Shown: positions 34,304 through 45,537 of the stretch, piece by piece
How the letters are laid out: the number at the start of each line of letters is the position of its first letter
Position numbering within the stretch: the first letter of the stretch is position 1
From: Enterobacteriaceae bacterium ESL0689
GTDB taxonomy: Bacteria > Pseudomonadota > Gammaproteobacteria > Enterobacterales > Enterobacteriaceae
Length of the DNA stretch: 64,000 nucleotides
Direction: 5' to 3'
Assembly (NCBI GenBank): GCA_029433525.1
Contig: JAQTIF010000002.1
Span: 62,001-126,000 of the forward strand
Position numbers and translations under genes: made by a program
The notes under the pieces: generated by a model
What the model was told of the DNA's origin: nothing
The model's database searches: none
The model's input: only the letters and a program-made list of their open reading frames with translations

Positions 34304-36070
34304 ATGAATAAACACCATCAACAGGCGTTAGCGCGCTGGTTAAAAGAACAAAGTATTCTCTCCCGTCGTGGGTTGATGATCTCTCGACTGTCGGGGGTGA
34401 TAAGTGGTCTGCTGATTATTGCCCAGGCCTGGCTACTGGCATGGATACTGCACCGCATGATTATCGATAATACGCCTGCGACAGCGCTGATCCTGCCGCT
34501 GACTATTCTGATGCTCATTTTTGTCCTCCGTGCCGGGATCGTATGGCTACGTGAGCGGACAGGATTTTATATCGGGCAACATATTCGTTATCAAATTCGC
34601 CGTCAGGTTATCGATCGTCTGCAACAGGCAGGCCCGGCCTGGATTCAGGGTAAACCGGCCGGTAGCTGGGCGACTCTGATTATCGAACAAATTGACGATA
34701 TGCATGATTATTACGCGCGCTATCTGCCACAGATGACTCTCGCTGTCTGCGTGCCATTGTTGATTATTATCACGCTGTTTCCCGTTAACTGGGTCGCTGC
34801 GCTGATCCTGCTGGCCACCGCACCACTGATCCCTTTGTTTATGGCGCTCGTCGGTATGGGAGCGGCTGATGCTAACCGTAAAAACTTCTCCGCGTTAGCC
34901 CGGTTAAGTGGTTATTTTCTCGATCGTTTACGCGGGATGGAAACGTTACGTCTCTTTGATTACGGCGCTGCGGAAACAGCGAATATGGGGACAGCATCGG
35001 AAAACTTTCGCCAGCGAACAATGGAGGTGCTGCGCCTTGCGTTTCTCTCCTCCGCTGTGCTGGAGTTTTTCGCCTCCCTTTCTATTGCGCTGGTAGCGGT
35101 CTATTTTGGTTTCTCCTATCTCGGCGAGCTGAACTTTGGCCATTATGGGACGGAGATCACGCTGATGTCAGGTTTTCTGGCCTTGATTCTGGCACCAGAA
35201 TTTTTCCAGCCATTACGTGACCTGGGAACATTCTACCATGCTAAAGCACAAGCGCTGGGGGCGGCAGATAGCCTGAAAACCTTTCTGGAAACGCCGCTGA
35301 CACAAGGGCAATGTGGCGATAAAACCCTCGACGATGGCGCACGACTCCAGCTCGAAGCACGTGATTTAATCATCAAATCCCCACAGGGAACCCGCCTCGC
35401 CGGGCCGCTGAATTTTACCCTTCCGGCGGGTCAACGTGTGGTTTTAGTCGGGCAAAGTGGCAGTGGTAAAAGTTCACTGCTCAATACATTAGCCGGTTTT
35501 CTGCCTTATGACGGCAGCTTACGGGTTAACGGTATTGAGCTGCGCGATCTGGGTGCCAGCCACTGGCATCGTCAGCTGAGTTGGGTCGGGCAGGATCCGC
35601 AATTGCCCGCGGCCACACTGCGCGAGAACGTCCTGCTGGCCACGCCGGATGCCAGTGAAGCACAACTCCAGAACGCGCTGGATAAAGCCTGGGTGAGCGA
35701 ATTTATCTGCCGGTTGCCACAAGGTATCGACAGTGCGATCGGTGATCAGGCGGCTGGCCTGTCAGTTGGTCAGGCACAACGTATTGCTGTCGCGCGCGCT
35801 CTGCTGGTGCCTTGTCGCTTACTGCTGCTGGATGAGCCTGCCACCAGCCTTGATAGCTATAGTGAACAGCGCGTTATGCAAGCGCTATCGGATGCTTCAT
35901 TACAACAAACCACGCTGATGGTGACCCATCAATTGACCGGGATCAGCGACTGGGATGCTATCTGGGTGATGGAAAATGGCAAAATAGTCGAACAGGGGAC
36001 CTATGCCCAGTTGGTTTCGGCAAAGGGCGCATTTGCTGATCTGTTAGCCCACCGTCAGGAGGAGATTTAA
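34304..36070 (+). CDS. cydD: Glutathione/cysteine ABC exporter subunit CydD
   Basis: Half of the heterodimeric CydDC exporter that moves cysteine and glutathione to the periplasm and is needed for cytochrome bd assembly. 588 aa, the E. coli length. Six-helix exporter domain then ATPase with Walker A GQSGSGKSS near residue 385, signature SVGQAQRIAVARALL (LSGGQ degenerate to LSVGQ) and Walker B LLLLDEPATSLD. The cydC ATG follows its stop directly. Confidence 0.96.
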   Translation: MNKHHQQALARWLKEQSILSRRGLMISRLSGVISGLLIIAQAWLLAWILHRMIIDNTPATALILPLTILMLIFVLRAGIVWLRERTGFYIGQHIRYQIRRQVIDRLQQAGPAWIQGKPAGSWATLIIEQIDDMHDYYARYLPQMTLAVCVPLLIIITLFPVNWVAALILLATAPLIPLFMALVGMGAADANRKNFSALARLSGYFLDRLRGMETLRLFDYGAAETANMGTASENFRQRTMEVLRLAFLSSAVLEFFASLSIALVAVYFGFSYLGELNFGHYGTEITLMSGFLALILAPEFFQPLRDLGTFYHAKAQALGAADSLKTFLETPLTQGQCGDKTLDDGARLQLEARDLIIKSPQGTRLAGPLNFTLPAGQRVVLVGQSGSGKSSLLNTLAGFLPYDGSLRVNGIELRDLGASHWHRQLSWVGQDPQLPAATLRENVLLATPDASEAQLQNALDKAWVSEFICRLPQGIDSAIGDQAAGLSVGQAQRIAVARALLVPCRLLLLDEPATSLDSYSEQRVMQALSDASLQQTTLMVTHQLTGISDWDAIWVMENGKIVEQGTYAQLVSAKGAFADLLAHRQEEI

Positions 36071-37783
36071 ATGCGTACATTATGGCCTTATCTGATACTG
36101 TACAAACGACATATTGGACTGTTAATCGCCGGTATTATTCTGACCATTATCACATTGCTGGCCAGTATCGGTCTGCTGACATTATCGGGCTGGTTTTTAT
36201 CCGCTTGCGCGCTGGCGGGAGTGGCGGGGCTCTATAGTTTTAATTATATGTTACCTGCAGCGGGTGTTCGGGGTGCCGCGATTATTCGTACTGCGGGCCG
36301 TTACTTCGAGCGTCTGATTAGTCATGACGCGACTTTTCGGGTTCTGCAACATCTGCGGGTGTTTACTTTTAGTCAGCTACTGCCGCTTTCTCCTGGCGGG
36401 CTGGCACGCTTTCGTCACGGCGAACTGCTCAATCGGGTGGTTGCCGATGTCGATACCCTGGATCATCTCTATTTACGGGTTATCGCTCCTCTTGCCGGTG
36501 CGCTGGCCGTGATTCTGGTCGTCACGGTCAGTTTGAGTTGGCTGGATCTGCGCCTGGCACTGACGTTGGGCGGTATTATGCTATTCACGGTGCTGATTCT
36601 GCCGCCACTTTTTTATCGCGCCGGAAAACCTGGCGGCGAAAATATCACTCAAATGCGCGGTCAGTATCGTCAACAACTGACCGCCTGGCTTCAGGGGCAA
36701 GCAGAACTGAAGCTATTCAGCGCCAGTGAACGATATCGGGCACAGATGGATAAAACCGAGCAACAGTGGCAGGATGCCCAGCGTCGCCAGATGAGTCTGA
36801 CCGCGCTCTCACAAGTGTTAATGTTACTGGTTAGCGCTGTAACGATACTCTGTATGATACTGCTGGCCTCCGCCAGTATCGATCATCATAATCAGTCTGG
36901 CGCACTGATCGCACTCTTCGTTTTTTGCGCTCTGGCCGCTTTTGAAGCCATTACGCCCGCCATCGGGGCTTTTCAGCATCTCGGCCAGGTGATGGCTTCT
37001 GCCCAACGCATGACACAAATTTGCGAACAGCCCCCTGTCGTCACCTTCACACAGGGCACGGAACAACATTTTGAGCAGGTTGCTTTGTCGTTAGATCAGA
37101 TTACTTTTCGTTATCCACAGCAAAGTGCCCCGGCACTGGAAAATGTCTCTTTACAGGTTGACGCGGGGGCGCATATCGCCATTATTGGGTCTACCGGTTG
37201 CGGTAAATCAACGCTATTGCAACTTCTGACCCGCGCATGGGACCCAGACCAGGGGGAGATCCTGCTGAATAACCAACCGTTGTCCCGGTTGAATGAAACA
37301 ACATTACGCCGGGCGATAAGCGTTGTCCCTCAGCGCGTACATCTGTTTAGCGCTACCCTGCGCGACAACCTCCGCCTGGCGTCTCCGACCGCCAGTGATA
37401 ATCAGTTGATAGCCACTCTGCGACAGGTCGGGCTGGACAAATTGCTGCTCGACAGTGGCCTTGACTGCTGGCTGGGAGAAGGGGGACGTCAGCTATCGGG
37501 AGGAGAGCTACGTCGACTGGCTATCGCCCGGGCACTCCTGCATGATGCCCCGCTGATGCTGTTGGATGAACCTACCGAAGGGCTTGATGCCACAACAGAA
37601 AGTCAAATTCTTGATTTACTTCACCGGGTTATGCAGGGAAAAACCGTGCTGATGGTGACCCATCGTTTACGTGGACTGTCCCGCTTTAATCAAATTGTCA
37701 TCATCGATAATGGCAAAATGATTGCTCAGGGTGATCCGCTGACGCTGCTGGTCCAGCGTGTATCGGTTTATAAGGGGAAATGA
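36071..37783 (+). CDS. cydC: Glutathione/cysteine ABC exporter subunit CydC
   Basis: Partner of CydD. 570 aa (E. coli 573). Six membrane helices, Walker [10 protein letters not shown] near residue 374, signature [16 protein letters not shown] and Walker [13 protein letters not shown]. Start ATG is immediately after the cydD stop with AGGAGGAGA upstream inside cydD, a classic translational coupling. One base separates its stop from the aat start. Confidence 0.96.
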   Translation: MRTLWPYLILYKRHIGLLIAGIILTIITLLASIGLLTLSGWFLSACALAGVAGLYSFNYMLPAAGVRGAAIIRTAGRYFERLISHDATFRVLQHLRVFTFSQLLPLSPGGLARFRHGELLNRVVADVDTLDHLYLRVIAPLAGALAVILVVTVSLSWLDLRLALTLGGIMLFTVLILPPLFYRAGKPGGENITQMRGQYRQQLTAWLQGQAELKLFSASERYRAQMDKTEQQWQDAQRRQMSLTALSQVLMLLVSAVTILCMILLASASIDHHNQSGALIALFVFCALAAFEAITPAIGAFQHLGQVMASAQRMTQICEQPPVVTFTQGTEQHFEQVALSLDQITFRYPQQSAPALENVSLQVDAGAHIAIIGSTGCGKSTLLQLLTRAWDPDQGEILLNNQPLSRLNETTLRRAISVVPQRVHLFSATLRDNLRLASPTASDNQLIATLRQVGLDKLLLDSGLDCWLGEGGRQLSGGELRRLAIARALLHDAPLMLLDEPTEGLDATTESQILDLLHRVMQGKTVLMVTHRLRGLSRFNQIVIIDNGKMIAQGDPLTLLVQRVSVYKGK

Positions 37784-37784
37784 A

Positions 37785-38495
37785 ATGGCTCTTGTTCGTC
37801 TTTCTCGTCAATCACTTACTTTCCCACCGCCCAATCAGGCTTTGGACGATCCGAATGGTTTATTAGCGGTTGGCGGTGATCTCAGCCCGGAACGTCTGTT
37901 GATGGCCTATCAATGTGGCATTTTTCCCTGGTTTTCCCCCGGTGATCCGGTTTTATGGTGGTCTCCCGATCCACGCGCTGTTTTACCGCCAGAACAGTTT
38001 CATCTTAGTCGCAGTATGAAGCGTTTTCATCAACGCTCCCCTTATCAGGTGACCCTGAATCACGCTTTTACAGCCGTTATTAACGGCTGTGCCCGCCATC
38101 ATGAGCAGGGTAGCTGGATCACCGCCGATATGATATCTGCCTACTGTCGGCTGCATCAGGCGGGCCAGGCGCACTCTGTCGAGGTATGGCATAACGATGC
38201 CCTGGTTGGCGGGTTGTATGGCATCGCACAAGGTGCGCTGTTCTGCGGTGAATCGATGTTCAGCGTGGCTGAAAACGCATCCAAAACCGCGCTTCTGGTA
38301 TTTTGCCAGGCATTTATCGCAGGGGGCGGAAAATTAATTGACAGCCAGGTACTGAATCCCCATACCGCTTCTTTAGGTGCACGGGAAATTTCCCGCAGCG
38401 ATTATCTTGCTCAGCTGGCAGTATTACGTTACGGCGGTCTGGCCGAGAATTTCTGGTTACCGCGCGTGCTATTTAACCGTCATGACCATCCATAA
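37785..38495 (+). CDS. aat: Leucyl/phenylalanyl-tRNA-protein transferase
   Basis: N-end rule enzyme that adds Leu or Phe to proteins with N-terminal Arg or Lys so that ClpS-ClpAP degrades them. 236 aa (E. coli 234). [20 protein letters not shown] at about residues 46-65 is the family signature. The start at 37785 ([14 protein letters not shown]) has AAGGGGA upstream and matches E. coli; the longer frame from 37758 overlaps cydC. clpA and clpS, its functional partners, lie just downstream on the other strand. Confidence 0.95.
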   Translation: MALVRLSRQSLTFPPPNQALDDPNGLLAVGGDLSPERLLMAYQCGIFPWFSPGDPVLWWSPDPRAVLPPEQFHLSRSMKRFHQRSPYQVTLNHAFTAVINGCARHHEQGSWITADMISAYCRLHQAGQAHSVEVWHNDALVGGLYGIAQGALFCGESMFSVAENASKTALLVFCQAFIAGGGKLIDSQVLNPHTASLGAREISRSDYLAQLAVLRYGGLAENFWLPRVLFNRHDHP

Positions 38496-39126
<631 letters not shown>

Positions 39127-39162
39127 ACGTTTTCTCTCTTAGCTTAGAGCCTATTCCACTTG

Positions 39163-39286
39163 GTTATTGGTGCAGCCAGTCTGGGCACGGATAACGCGGA
39201 GAAACCGTAGCGTACAGGTAGTACGTGAGGATTTCGGGCACTGCCCAGGGCCAGAATGGCAAGTAAAATAGCCTAATGGGCCAGGC
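39163..39286 (+). repeat. 124-bp intergenic repeat, copy B
   Basis: Same length as copy A (32558-32681) and about 85 % identical by hand count. Here the flanks extend the inverted symmetry: AGAGCCT about 15 bp before the repeat and AGGCTCT at its end (39146-39288). It fills the gap between infA and clpA. Confidence 0.85.
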
Positions 39287-39304
39287 TCTTAATAGCATCA
39301 AAAA

Positions 39305-39333
39305 CAAAAGGCCGGGAATATCCCGGCCTTTTG
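39305..39333. terminator. Bidirectional terminator between infA and clpA
   Basis: Perfect 13-bp stem CAAAAGGCCGGGA / TCCCGGCCTTTTG with a 3-nt loop; T-runs on both strands arise from the stem ends. It lies between the convergent infA and clpA stops. Confidence 0.85.
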
Positions 39334-39357
39334 GTATTTTATCATCAGAAATGAAAA

Positions 39358-41640
39358 TTAATGGGCGGCTTCGGGTTTACGCTTTTGTGCGCTCAGGAAA
39401 TCACAGGCCAGCATACCTTTCTCTTTATTCAGGGTGACTGTCACCTGCCCCCCATTCACCAGCGAACCAAACAGCAATTCATTAGCCAGTGGTTTTTTCA
39501 GATTATCCTGAATCACTCGCGTCATAGGACGTGCGCCCATCATCCGGTCATAGCCTTTATCCGCCAGCCAGTCCCGCGCCTCCTGGCTCACTTCCAGTGA
39601 GACACCTTTTTGATCCAACTGAACCTGTAGTTCGACAATAAATTTATCGACCACCTGATGGATAATGGCGGTGGAAAGATGCTCGAACCAGATAATATTG
39701 TCGAGACGATTACGGAATTCCGGGGTGAAAATCCTCTTGATCTCATCCATTGCGTCAGTGGTGTTATCCTGGTGGATAAGGCCAATTGATTTACGCTCTG
39801 TTTCACGTACACCAGCATTGGTGGTCATCACCAGGATGATATTGCGAAAATCTGCCTTACGGCCATTATTATCCGTCAGCGTGCCGTTATCCATCACCTG
39901 TAATAACAGATTAAAAACATCCGGATGCGCCTTTTCGATCTCATCAAGCAATAACACCGCATGCGGATGTTTGATCACCGCATCGGTCAGCAGCCCTCCC
40001 TGATCAAATCCTACATAACCTGGCGGTGCACCAATCAGACGGCTGACTGTATGATGTTCCATGTACTCAGACATATCAAAGCGTAGTAACTCAATACCTA
40101 ACGCTTTCGCCAGCTGTACCGTGACTTCTGTTTTGCCGACCCCTGTTGGCCCGGCAAACAGGAAAGATCCGATCGGTTTATGTTCATGGCCCAGTCCGGC
40201 ACGCGCCATTTTTATCGATTCCGTTAACGCTTCTATCGCTTTATCCTGACCAAAGACCAGCAATTTCAGGCGTTCACTCAGATTCTTCAGAGTATCACGA
40301 TCACTTTGTGATACATGCTGTTCCGGAATACGGGCGATGCGGGCAACGACAGATTCGATATCTGCGACATTGACCGTTTTCTTCCGTTTACTGACCGGCA
40401 TTAACTGCACTCTGGCCCCCGCCTCATCAATCACGTCAATCGCCTTATCCGGTAAATGACGATCATTAATATATTTCACTGACAGTTCCACGGCAGCACG
40501 AACGGCTTTTGCGGTATAGCGCACATCATGATGGGCCTCATATTTGGGTTTCAGGCCGTTAATGATCTGGATGGTTTCTTCTATTGTCGGTTCGATGATA
40601 TCTATCTTCTGAAAACGACGCGCAAGGGCCCGATCTTTCTCAAAAATATGACTGAATTCGAGGTAAGTCGTTGAACCTATTACCCTAATTTTGCCACTAG
40701 AAAGCATCGGCTTAATCAAATTGGCAGCATCAACCTGTCCTCCTGATGCGGCACCAGCACCGATAATCGTGTGGATCTCGTCAATGAACAAAATACTGTT
40801 ACTATCCTGTTCGAGTTGTTTGAGCAACGCTTTGAAACGTTTTTCAAAATCACCCCGATATTTTGTCCCGGCCAACAGGGCACCTATATCCAGCGAATAG
40901 AGGGTGCAATCCTCCATAATCTCAGGCACATTACCCTGCACAATTCGCCAGGCCAGCCCTTCGGCAATGGCCGTTTTGCCGACACCAGACTCGCCCACCA
41001 GCAAAGGGTTATTTTTCCGCCGACGGCACAACACCTGAATCGTGCGCTCCAGCTCTTTTTCACGCCCGACCAGCGGGTCAATCCCTCCGATACGCGCCAG
41101 CTGGTTGAGGTTAGTGGTGAAATTCTCCATCCGTTCTTCACCCGCCACTTGCTCTTCGTTATTGCTATCAGACGGGTTCTCACAACGACTGGCAAAAGGG
41201 CCTGAGTCGCCTTTACGTGTACCATGGGCAAGAAAATTGACCACATCAAGACGGCTGACTTCGTGTTTGCTCAGCAAATAAGCCGCATGGGACTCCTGCT
41301 CGCTAAAAATAGCGACCAAAATATTCGCACCGGTGACCTCATGATGGCCTGAAGACTGAACATGAAAAACAGCACGCTGCAATACCCGCTGAAAACTCAG
41401 CGTTGGCTGGGTTTCGCGATCTTCAGTTGCCGGCAGGATCGGTGTCGTTTGTTCGATAAAAGTTTCCAGTTCCTGATGCAGCACCGCCAGATCGACCGCA
41501 CATGCTTCAAGGACTTCACGCGCCGAGGTATTACTCAGTAGCGCCAGTAATAAATGCTCGACGGTCATGAACTCATGACGGCATTCACGCGCTCTGGCGA
41601 ACGCCATATTCAGGCTGAGTTCCAGTTCTTGATTGAGCAT
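39358..41640 (-). CDS. clpA: ATP-dependent Clp protease ATP-binding subunit ClpA
   Basis: Hexameric AAA+ unfoldase that feeds ClpP. 760 aa (E. coli 758). N-terminal ClpS-binding domain (residues 1-140), first AAA module with GESGVGKT near residue 215 and [13 protein letters not shown], second module with GPTGVGKTE near 495 and [13 protein letters not shown], and the ClpP-docking region in the second module. Start set at 41640 ([14 protein letters not shown]) with GGAAGG 5 nt upstream; a GTG two codons earlier is possible. Lies after clpS. Confidence 0.97.
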   Translation of the reverse strand: MLNQELELSLNMAFARARECRHEFMTVEHLLLALLSNTSAREVLEACAVDLAVLHQELETFIEQTTPILPATEDRETQPTLSFQRVLQRAVFHVQSSGHHEVTGANILVAIFSEQESHAAYLLSKHEVSRLDVVNFLAHGTRKGDSGPFASRCENPSDSNNEEQVAGEERMENFTTNLNQLARIGGIDPLVGREKELERTIQVLCRRRKNNPLLVGESGVGKTAIAEGLAWRIVQGNVPEIMEDCTLYSLDIGALLAGTKYRGDFEKRFKALLKQLEQDSNSILFIDEIHTIIGAGAASGGQVDAANLIKPMLSSGKIRVIGSTTYLEFSHIFEKDRALARRFQKIDIIEPTIEETIQIINGLKPKYEAHHDVRYTAKAVRAAVELSVKYINDRHLPDKAIDVIDEAGARVQLMPVSKRKKTVNVADIESVVARIARIPEQHVSQSDRDTLKNLSERLKLLVFGQDKAIEALTESIKMARAGLGHEHKPIGSFLFAGPTGVGKTEVTVQLAKALGIELLRFDMSEYMEHHTVSRLIGAPPGYVGFDQGGLLTDAVIKHPHAVLLLDEIEKAHPDVFNLLLQVMDNGTLTDNNGRKADFRNIILVMTTNAGVRETERKSIGLIHQDNTTDAMDEIKRIFTPEFRNRLDNIIWFEHLSTAIIHQVVDKFIVELQVQLDQKGVSLEVSQEARDWLADKGYDRMMGARPMTRVIQDNLKKPLANELLFGSLVNGGQVTVTLNKEKGMLACDFLSAQKRKPEAAH

Positions 41641-41671
41641 AGGCACCTTCCTTCAATTTTCATGTCTGTAT

Positions 41672-41989
41672 TCAGGCTTTCTCTAAGATACACAGTAATG
41701 GATGTCCATTTCCTCTTGCATACTCATTGACTATGTCGGCTTTGCTTTCCGCGACTTCAGCGGTAAACACGCCACAAATCGCCTGCCCCTGATAATGAAC
41801 GGTTAGCATCAGTTGCGTAGCACGTTCTGTATCATAAGAAAAGAATTTTTGTAATACTTCAACAACAAATTCCATGGGAGTATAGTCGTCATTAAGCAGT
41901 ATTACTTTATACATCGAAGGCGGCTTAAGCGCATGATGTATCTTCTTTTCCACCTCTTGATCAGCATCAAACCACTCTTTGTTGCCCAT
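41672..41989 (-). CDS. clpS: ClpAP adaptor ClpS
   Basis: N-recognin that delivers proteins with N-terminal Leu, Phe, Tyr or Trp to ClpAP. 105 aa (E. coli 106) with the N-degron pocket and family core [21 protein letters not shown]. The start at 41989 ([12 protein letters not shown]) follows E. coli; an in-frame ATG at 42004 would add five residues (MINQI), and neither has a strong ribosome binding site. 30 bp upstream of clpA. Confidence 0.94.
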   Translation of the reverse strand: MGNKEWFDADQEVEKKIHHALKPPSMYKVILLNDDYTPMEFVVEVLQKFFSYDTERATQLMLTVHYQGQAICGVFTAEVAESKADIVNEYARGNGHPLLCILEKA

Positions 41990-42274
41990 AATCTGGTTTA
42001 TCATCCGTTACTATTGTTCACCGACAGTGATCTTATTATTGATCAAAATCGTTTTATGCAATCTACAATAGATCATAGATAACTATCATCTATTACTTCT
42101 ATCCACAAGCGATACCTCTTATCCTGGCATAACGTTAACTGGTTCAAAATTTCATTCATTGCTTATCTTTCTTATCTGTCAATGGCTTGACGCAAGGCGG
42201 CATTTCGCGATACAGCTAACCCAAAAGTGACCTGATGGGCAACGAGTACAATGACTCATGAAGGATGTCGCGAT

Positions 42275-42496
42275 ATGAAAACAGGTACTGTTAAGTGGTT
42301 CAACAATGCTAAAGGATTCGGTTTTATCTATCCTGATGATGGTGGTGAAGATATTTTCGTTCACTATTCCGCGATTAAAATGGAAGGCTACCGAACGCTA
42401 AAAAGCGGACAAGCGGTTCAGGTCGATATTCAGCAAGGGGCAAAGGGCAATCATGCCAGCCTCGTTCTTCTGGTAAGCCCGGAAATCACCGCCTGA
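42275..42496 (+). CDS. cspD: Cold shock-like protein CspD
   Basis: 73-aa CSD protein; E. coli CspD is a stationary-phase inhibitor of DNA replication. RNP1-type [11 protein letters not shown] and RNP2 region DIFVHYSAI are present. The start at 42275 ([16 protein letters not shown]) has AAGGATG upstream. Divergent from clpS, as in E. coli, with about 285 bp between them that must hold both promoters. Confidence 0.96.
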   Translation: MKTGTVKWFNNAKGFGFIYPDDGGEDIFVHYSAIKMEGYRTLKSGQAVQVDIQQGAKGNHASLVLLVSPEITA

Positions 42497-42504
42497 TCTG
42501 CGAC

Positions 42505-42694
42505 TCACTTCGACGCTCCCGGCGGCAAAATATCCACGCCGAGGGTGACTATTTGCCCTCGCCAGTGCTGTTCCGGATAGTCGTTAGCCGTTGATAACCG
42601 CCGGGCGAATAACCCCTGCGATGGCGTTAACAGAGAACCTATTGCTGGCCAGCACGGCTGGGTCATTTGCGCTAAATCAACCGGCTTCACAATT
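42505..42694 (-). other. Possible decayed 3' gene fragment between cspD and hcp
   Basis: The minus strand keeps an open frame ending LGVDILPPGASK before a stop at 42505, with protein-like composition back to about IVKPVDLAQMTQP. I do not recognise the family. The full open frame (to 42822) overlaps the hcp start on the other strand and the hcp operator, so any real gene would be truncated. In E. coli macAB, ybjX, ybjD, aqpZ and lysO occupy this gap; the fragment matches none of them in my recall. Confidence 0.25.
42667..42680 (+). promoter_or_regulatory. Possible FNR site upstream of hcp
   Basis: TTGCGCTAAATCAA: one perfect FNR half-site (ATCAA) and a 3/5 left half. About 65 bp upstream of the likely -10 region. 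The E. coli hcp promoter is FNR-activated, which supports a weak match in this position. Confidence 0.4.
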
Positions 42695-42738
42695 ATAGAA
42701 AAAAGTCTTTTATTCCCTGCTGAATCAGCATAACCTAA

Positions 42739-42761
42739 AAGATGTATATTAAATACACCTT
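42739..42761 (+). promoter_or_regulatory. NsrR-like operator in the hcp promoter
   Basis: A 23-bp near-palindrome with arms AAGATGTAT and ATACACCTT (one mismatch) around ATTAA. It fits the NsrR consensus of AAGATGCATTT-type arms and lies 15 bp before the hcp ATG. NsrR is the nitric-oxide-sensing Fe-S repressor of hcp-hcr in E. coli; relief by NO is the expected control. Confidence 0.65.
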
Positions 42762-42775
42762 TAAGGATAATAATT

Positions 42776-44428
42776 ATGTTTTGTGTGCAATGTGAACAAA
42801 CCATCCGTACTCCGGCAGGCAATGGTTGCGCTTACGCCCAGGGGATGTGCGGTAAAACGGCGGAAACGTCTGACCTGCAGGATCTGCTGATCGCAGCCCT
42901 GCAAGGCTTATCCGCCTGGGCGATAGAAGCCCGCCACTATGGCATTATTGATCATCAGGTTGACAGCTTCTCTCCCCGTGCTTTCTTCGCCACACTGACC
43001 AACGTTAATTTCGACTCGTCACGCATCATCAGTTACACACGTGAAGCTATCACTCTGCGCGAAGCGCTGAAACAACAATGCCTGGACAGAGACAGACACG
43101 CCACCACCGATCATCCACAGGCTAGCCTGCAACTGGTCAGTGATGATATCGGGGATTTGCAACGGCAGGCGGCAGCGTTTGCGCCCAACAGAGATAAAGC
43201 CGCGATAGGTGAAAATATTCTCGGCTTACGTTTATTGTGTCTGTATGGCCTGAAAGGCGCGGCGGCGTATATGGAGCACGCGCATGTGCTCGGTCAGTAC
43301 GATAACGCTATTTACGCACAATACCATCAAATTATGGCATGGCTGGGCCGCTGGCCTGCCGACAGCGATGCGTTGCTGGAGTGCGCGATGCAAATTGGCC
43401 AGATGAATTTCAAGGTGATGAAGTTACTGGATGCTGGCGAAACCACGCAGTATGGCCACCCTACCCCCACCACCGTCAATGTTAAAATGAGCGCCGGTAA
43501 ATGTATCCTGATTTCCGGTCATGATCTGAACGATCTGTACCATCTGCTGGTACAGACCGAAGGGACGGGTATCAACGTCTATACCCATGGAGAGATGCTG
43601 CCAGCACACGGTTACCCGCAACTGCGCCGGTTCGAACATCTGGTCGGCAATTATGGCAGTGGCTGGCAAAATCAACAGGTTGAATTTGCGCGTTTTCCTG
43701 GCCCGGTCATTATGACCTCTAACTGTATTATTGATCCTGATGTCGGCGGCTACCGTGATCGCATCTGGACCCGCAGTATGGTCGGCTGGCCGGGTGTTAA
43801 CCATCTTACCGGCAATGACTTCTCTGCCGTTATCGCCCAGGCACAACAGATGGCGGGATTTCCGTACAGCGAAATTCCCCATCTGATCACCGTCGGTTTT
43901 GGCCGTCAGACCCTGCTGGCGGCCGCAGATTCCCTGCTCGATCTGGTAGAACGTAAAAAACTGCGTCATATCTTTCTGGTCGGAGGCTGTGATGGCGCAG
44001 ATGATGAACGTCACTACTTTACCGATTTTGCTACCCGCGTGCCGGAAGATTGTCTGATCCTGACCCTGGGCTGTGGTAAGTATCGTTTTAATAAACTGGA
44101 TTTCGGCAGCCTTGAAGGATTACCACGCCTGCTGGATGTCGGACAGTGTAATGACGCCTATTCAGCGGTTATTCTGGCGGTAACGCTGGCCGAAAAACTG
44201 GGTTGTGAAGTCAACGATCTGCCTTTGTCACTGGTACTGTCATGGTTTGAGCAGAAAGCGATCGTCATTCTGCTGACACTGCTGTCACTGGGCGTCAAAA
44301 ATATTGTTACCGGCCCGACCGTTCCCGCCTTCCTGACCCCTGATCTGCTCGCGATCCTTCAGCAAAAGTTTAGTTTGCAGGCGGTCAGCGACGCTGAACA
44401 GGATATGCGGCAACGCTTGTGTGCCTGA
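42776..44428 (+). CDS. hcp: Hybrid-cluster protein (NO reductase/S-nitrosylase) Hcp
   Basis: 550 aa, the E. coli length. Hcp reduces NO to N2O at low concentration and can drive protein S-nitrosylation under anaerobic nitrate growth. The N-terminal cluster motif FCVQCEQT at residues 2-9 with further Cys in [11 protein letters not shown] binds the proximal cluster; hybrid-cluster ligands are in later motifs, including [33 protein letters not shown] and [16 protein letters not shown] precedes ATG. 12 bp separate it from hcr. Confidence 0.97.
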   Translation: MFCVQCEQTIRTPAGNGCAYAQGMCGKTAETSDLQDLLIAALQGLSAWAIEARHYGIIDHQVDSFSPRAFFATLTNVNFDSSRIISYTREAITLREALKQQCLDRDRHATTDHPQASLQLVSDDIGDLQRQAAAFAPNRDKAAIGENILGLRLLCLYGLKGAAAYMEHAHVLGQYDNAIYAQYHQIMAWLGRWPADSDALLECAMQIGQMNFKVMKLLDAGETTQYGHPTPTTVNVKMSAGKCILISGHDLNDLYHLLVQTEGTGINVYTHGEMLPAHGYPQLRRFEHLVGNYGSGWQNQQVEFARFPGPVIMTSNCIIDPDVGGYRDRIWTRSMVGWPGVNHLTGNDFSAVIAQAQQMAGFPYSEIPHLITVGFGRQTLLAAADSLLDLVERKKLRHIFLVGGCDGADDERHYFTDFATRVPEDCLILTLGCGKYRFNKLDFGSLEGLPRLLDVGQCNDAYSAVILAVTLAEKLGCEVNDLPLSLVLSWFEQKAIVILLTLLSLGVKNIVTGPTVPAFLTPDLLAILQQKFSLQAVSDAEQDMRQRLCA

Positions 44429-44440
44429 GGAGAGAATACA

Positions 44441-45409
44441 ATGACCATTCCAGTTCCATCATGCCCGTGGCGCATGCAGGTTCATCACATCCAACAGGAA
44501 ACCGCGGATGTCTGGACGCTTTCCCTGCTGTGTCACGAATATTACCCTTACCAGGCCGGACAATATGCACTGGTTAGCATCCATCACTCTTCCGAAATAC
44601 TACGTGCCTACTCGCTCTCTTCCACCCCAGGCGTCAGCGAATATATCACCCTGACTATTCGCCGGATTGATAACGGTATCGCCTCTCAGTGGTTAACACA
44701 GGAAGTGAAACGGGGTGACTATCTCTGGCTATCCGATGCGATGGGCGATTTTACCTGTGAAGATAAAACCACCGATCAGTTCCTGATGCTGGCTGCGGGC
44801 TGTGGTATTACACCGCTCATGTCGATGCGTCGCTGGCTGGCTCGCTATCGTCCGCAGGCGGATGTACAGATGATCTTTAATGTTCGCTCCCCGCGCGATG
44901 TTATTTTTGCTGATCAATGGCATCAGTATCCCGTCACCCTGGTGGCCGAATATGACGCCAGCGCAGGCTTTGTTGCTGGCCGACTGAGCAAGGAGCTACT
45001 GCAACAAGTCCCGGATCTGGCCGCACGTACCGTGATGACCTGCGGCCCCTCCCCCTATATGGCGTGGGTGGAACGCGAGGTCAAAGCGCTGGGCGTGACC
45101 CATTTTTTTAAGGAGACATTCTTTACGCCCCCCTTGCAGAGCACCAGTCACGGCCTGAAATTGACTAAACTGAGTCAGGCAAAAGACTTTTACGCCCCGA
45201 TCGGCAGCACGCTACTGGCAGCGCTGGAAAGCAATCATATTGCCGTGGCGACAGCCTGTCGCGCAGGTGTCTGTGGCTGCTGCAAAACCCGGATAGTTTC
45301 CGGAGAGTATCGCGTCAGTAGCACCATGACACTGAGCGATAGCGAGATTGCTGACGGTTATGTGCTGGCCTGTTCCTGCTACCCGCAAAGTAATGTCGTA
45401 CTGGCGTAA
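44441..45409 (+). CDS. hcr: NADH oxidoreductase Hcr
   Basis: Electron donor to Hcp. 322 aa, the E. coli length. N-terminal FAD domain with RAYSLSSTP near residue 65, NAD domain with AAGCGITPLMSM near 110, and a C-terminal plant-type [2Fe-2S] domain with CRAGVCGCCKTR near residue 280 and a fourth Cys in the last 15 residues. GAGGAGAG upstream of ATG. Operon hcp-hcr ends at a strong hairpin. In E. coli poxB and ltaE follow; here they are absent. Confidence 0.96.
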   Translation: MTIPVPSCPWRMQVHHIQQETADVWTLSLLCHEYYPYQAGQYALVSIHHSSEILRAYSLSSTPGVSEYITLTIRRIDNGIASQWLTQEVKRGDYLWLSDAMGDFTCEDKTTDQFLMLAAGCGITPLMSMRRWLARYRPQADVQMIFNVRSPRDVIFADQWHQYPVTLVAEYDASAGFVAGRLSKELLQQVPDLAARTVMTCGPSPYMAWVEREVKALGVTHFFKETFFTPPLQSTSHGLKLTKLSQAKDFYAPIGSTLLAALESNHIAVATACRAGVCGCCKTRIVSGEYRVSSTMTLSDSEIADGYVLACSCYPQSNVVLA

Positions 45410-45431
45410 ATCCGCGCAGTATGGCGACCGC

Positions 45432-45464
45432 CGGGTGTCTCCCCTGCAGGAGACACCCGTTTAT
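45432..45464 (+). terminator. hcr terminator
   Basis: Perfect 11-bp stem CGGGTGTCTCC / GGAGACACCCG with a 6-nt loop, followed by TTTATT, 22 bp after the hcr stop; convergent with amiD. Confidence 0.8.
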
Positions 45465-45537
45465 TGCCGTTATCGCGCAAAGGATTATCTATCTCACGCC
45501 CGGTGAAAAGAGCACGCCAAATGACAGTGCTAACGGG

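Noticed and set aside
39127-39357. serW tRNA expected between infA and clpA
   Set aside because: No cloverleaf or tRNA-Ser sequence is visible; the gap holds repeat copy B and a terminator.
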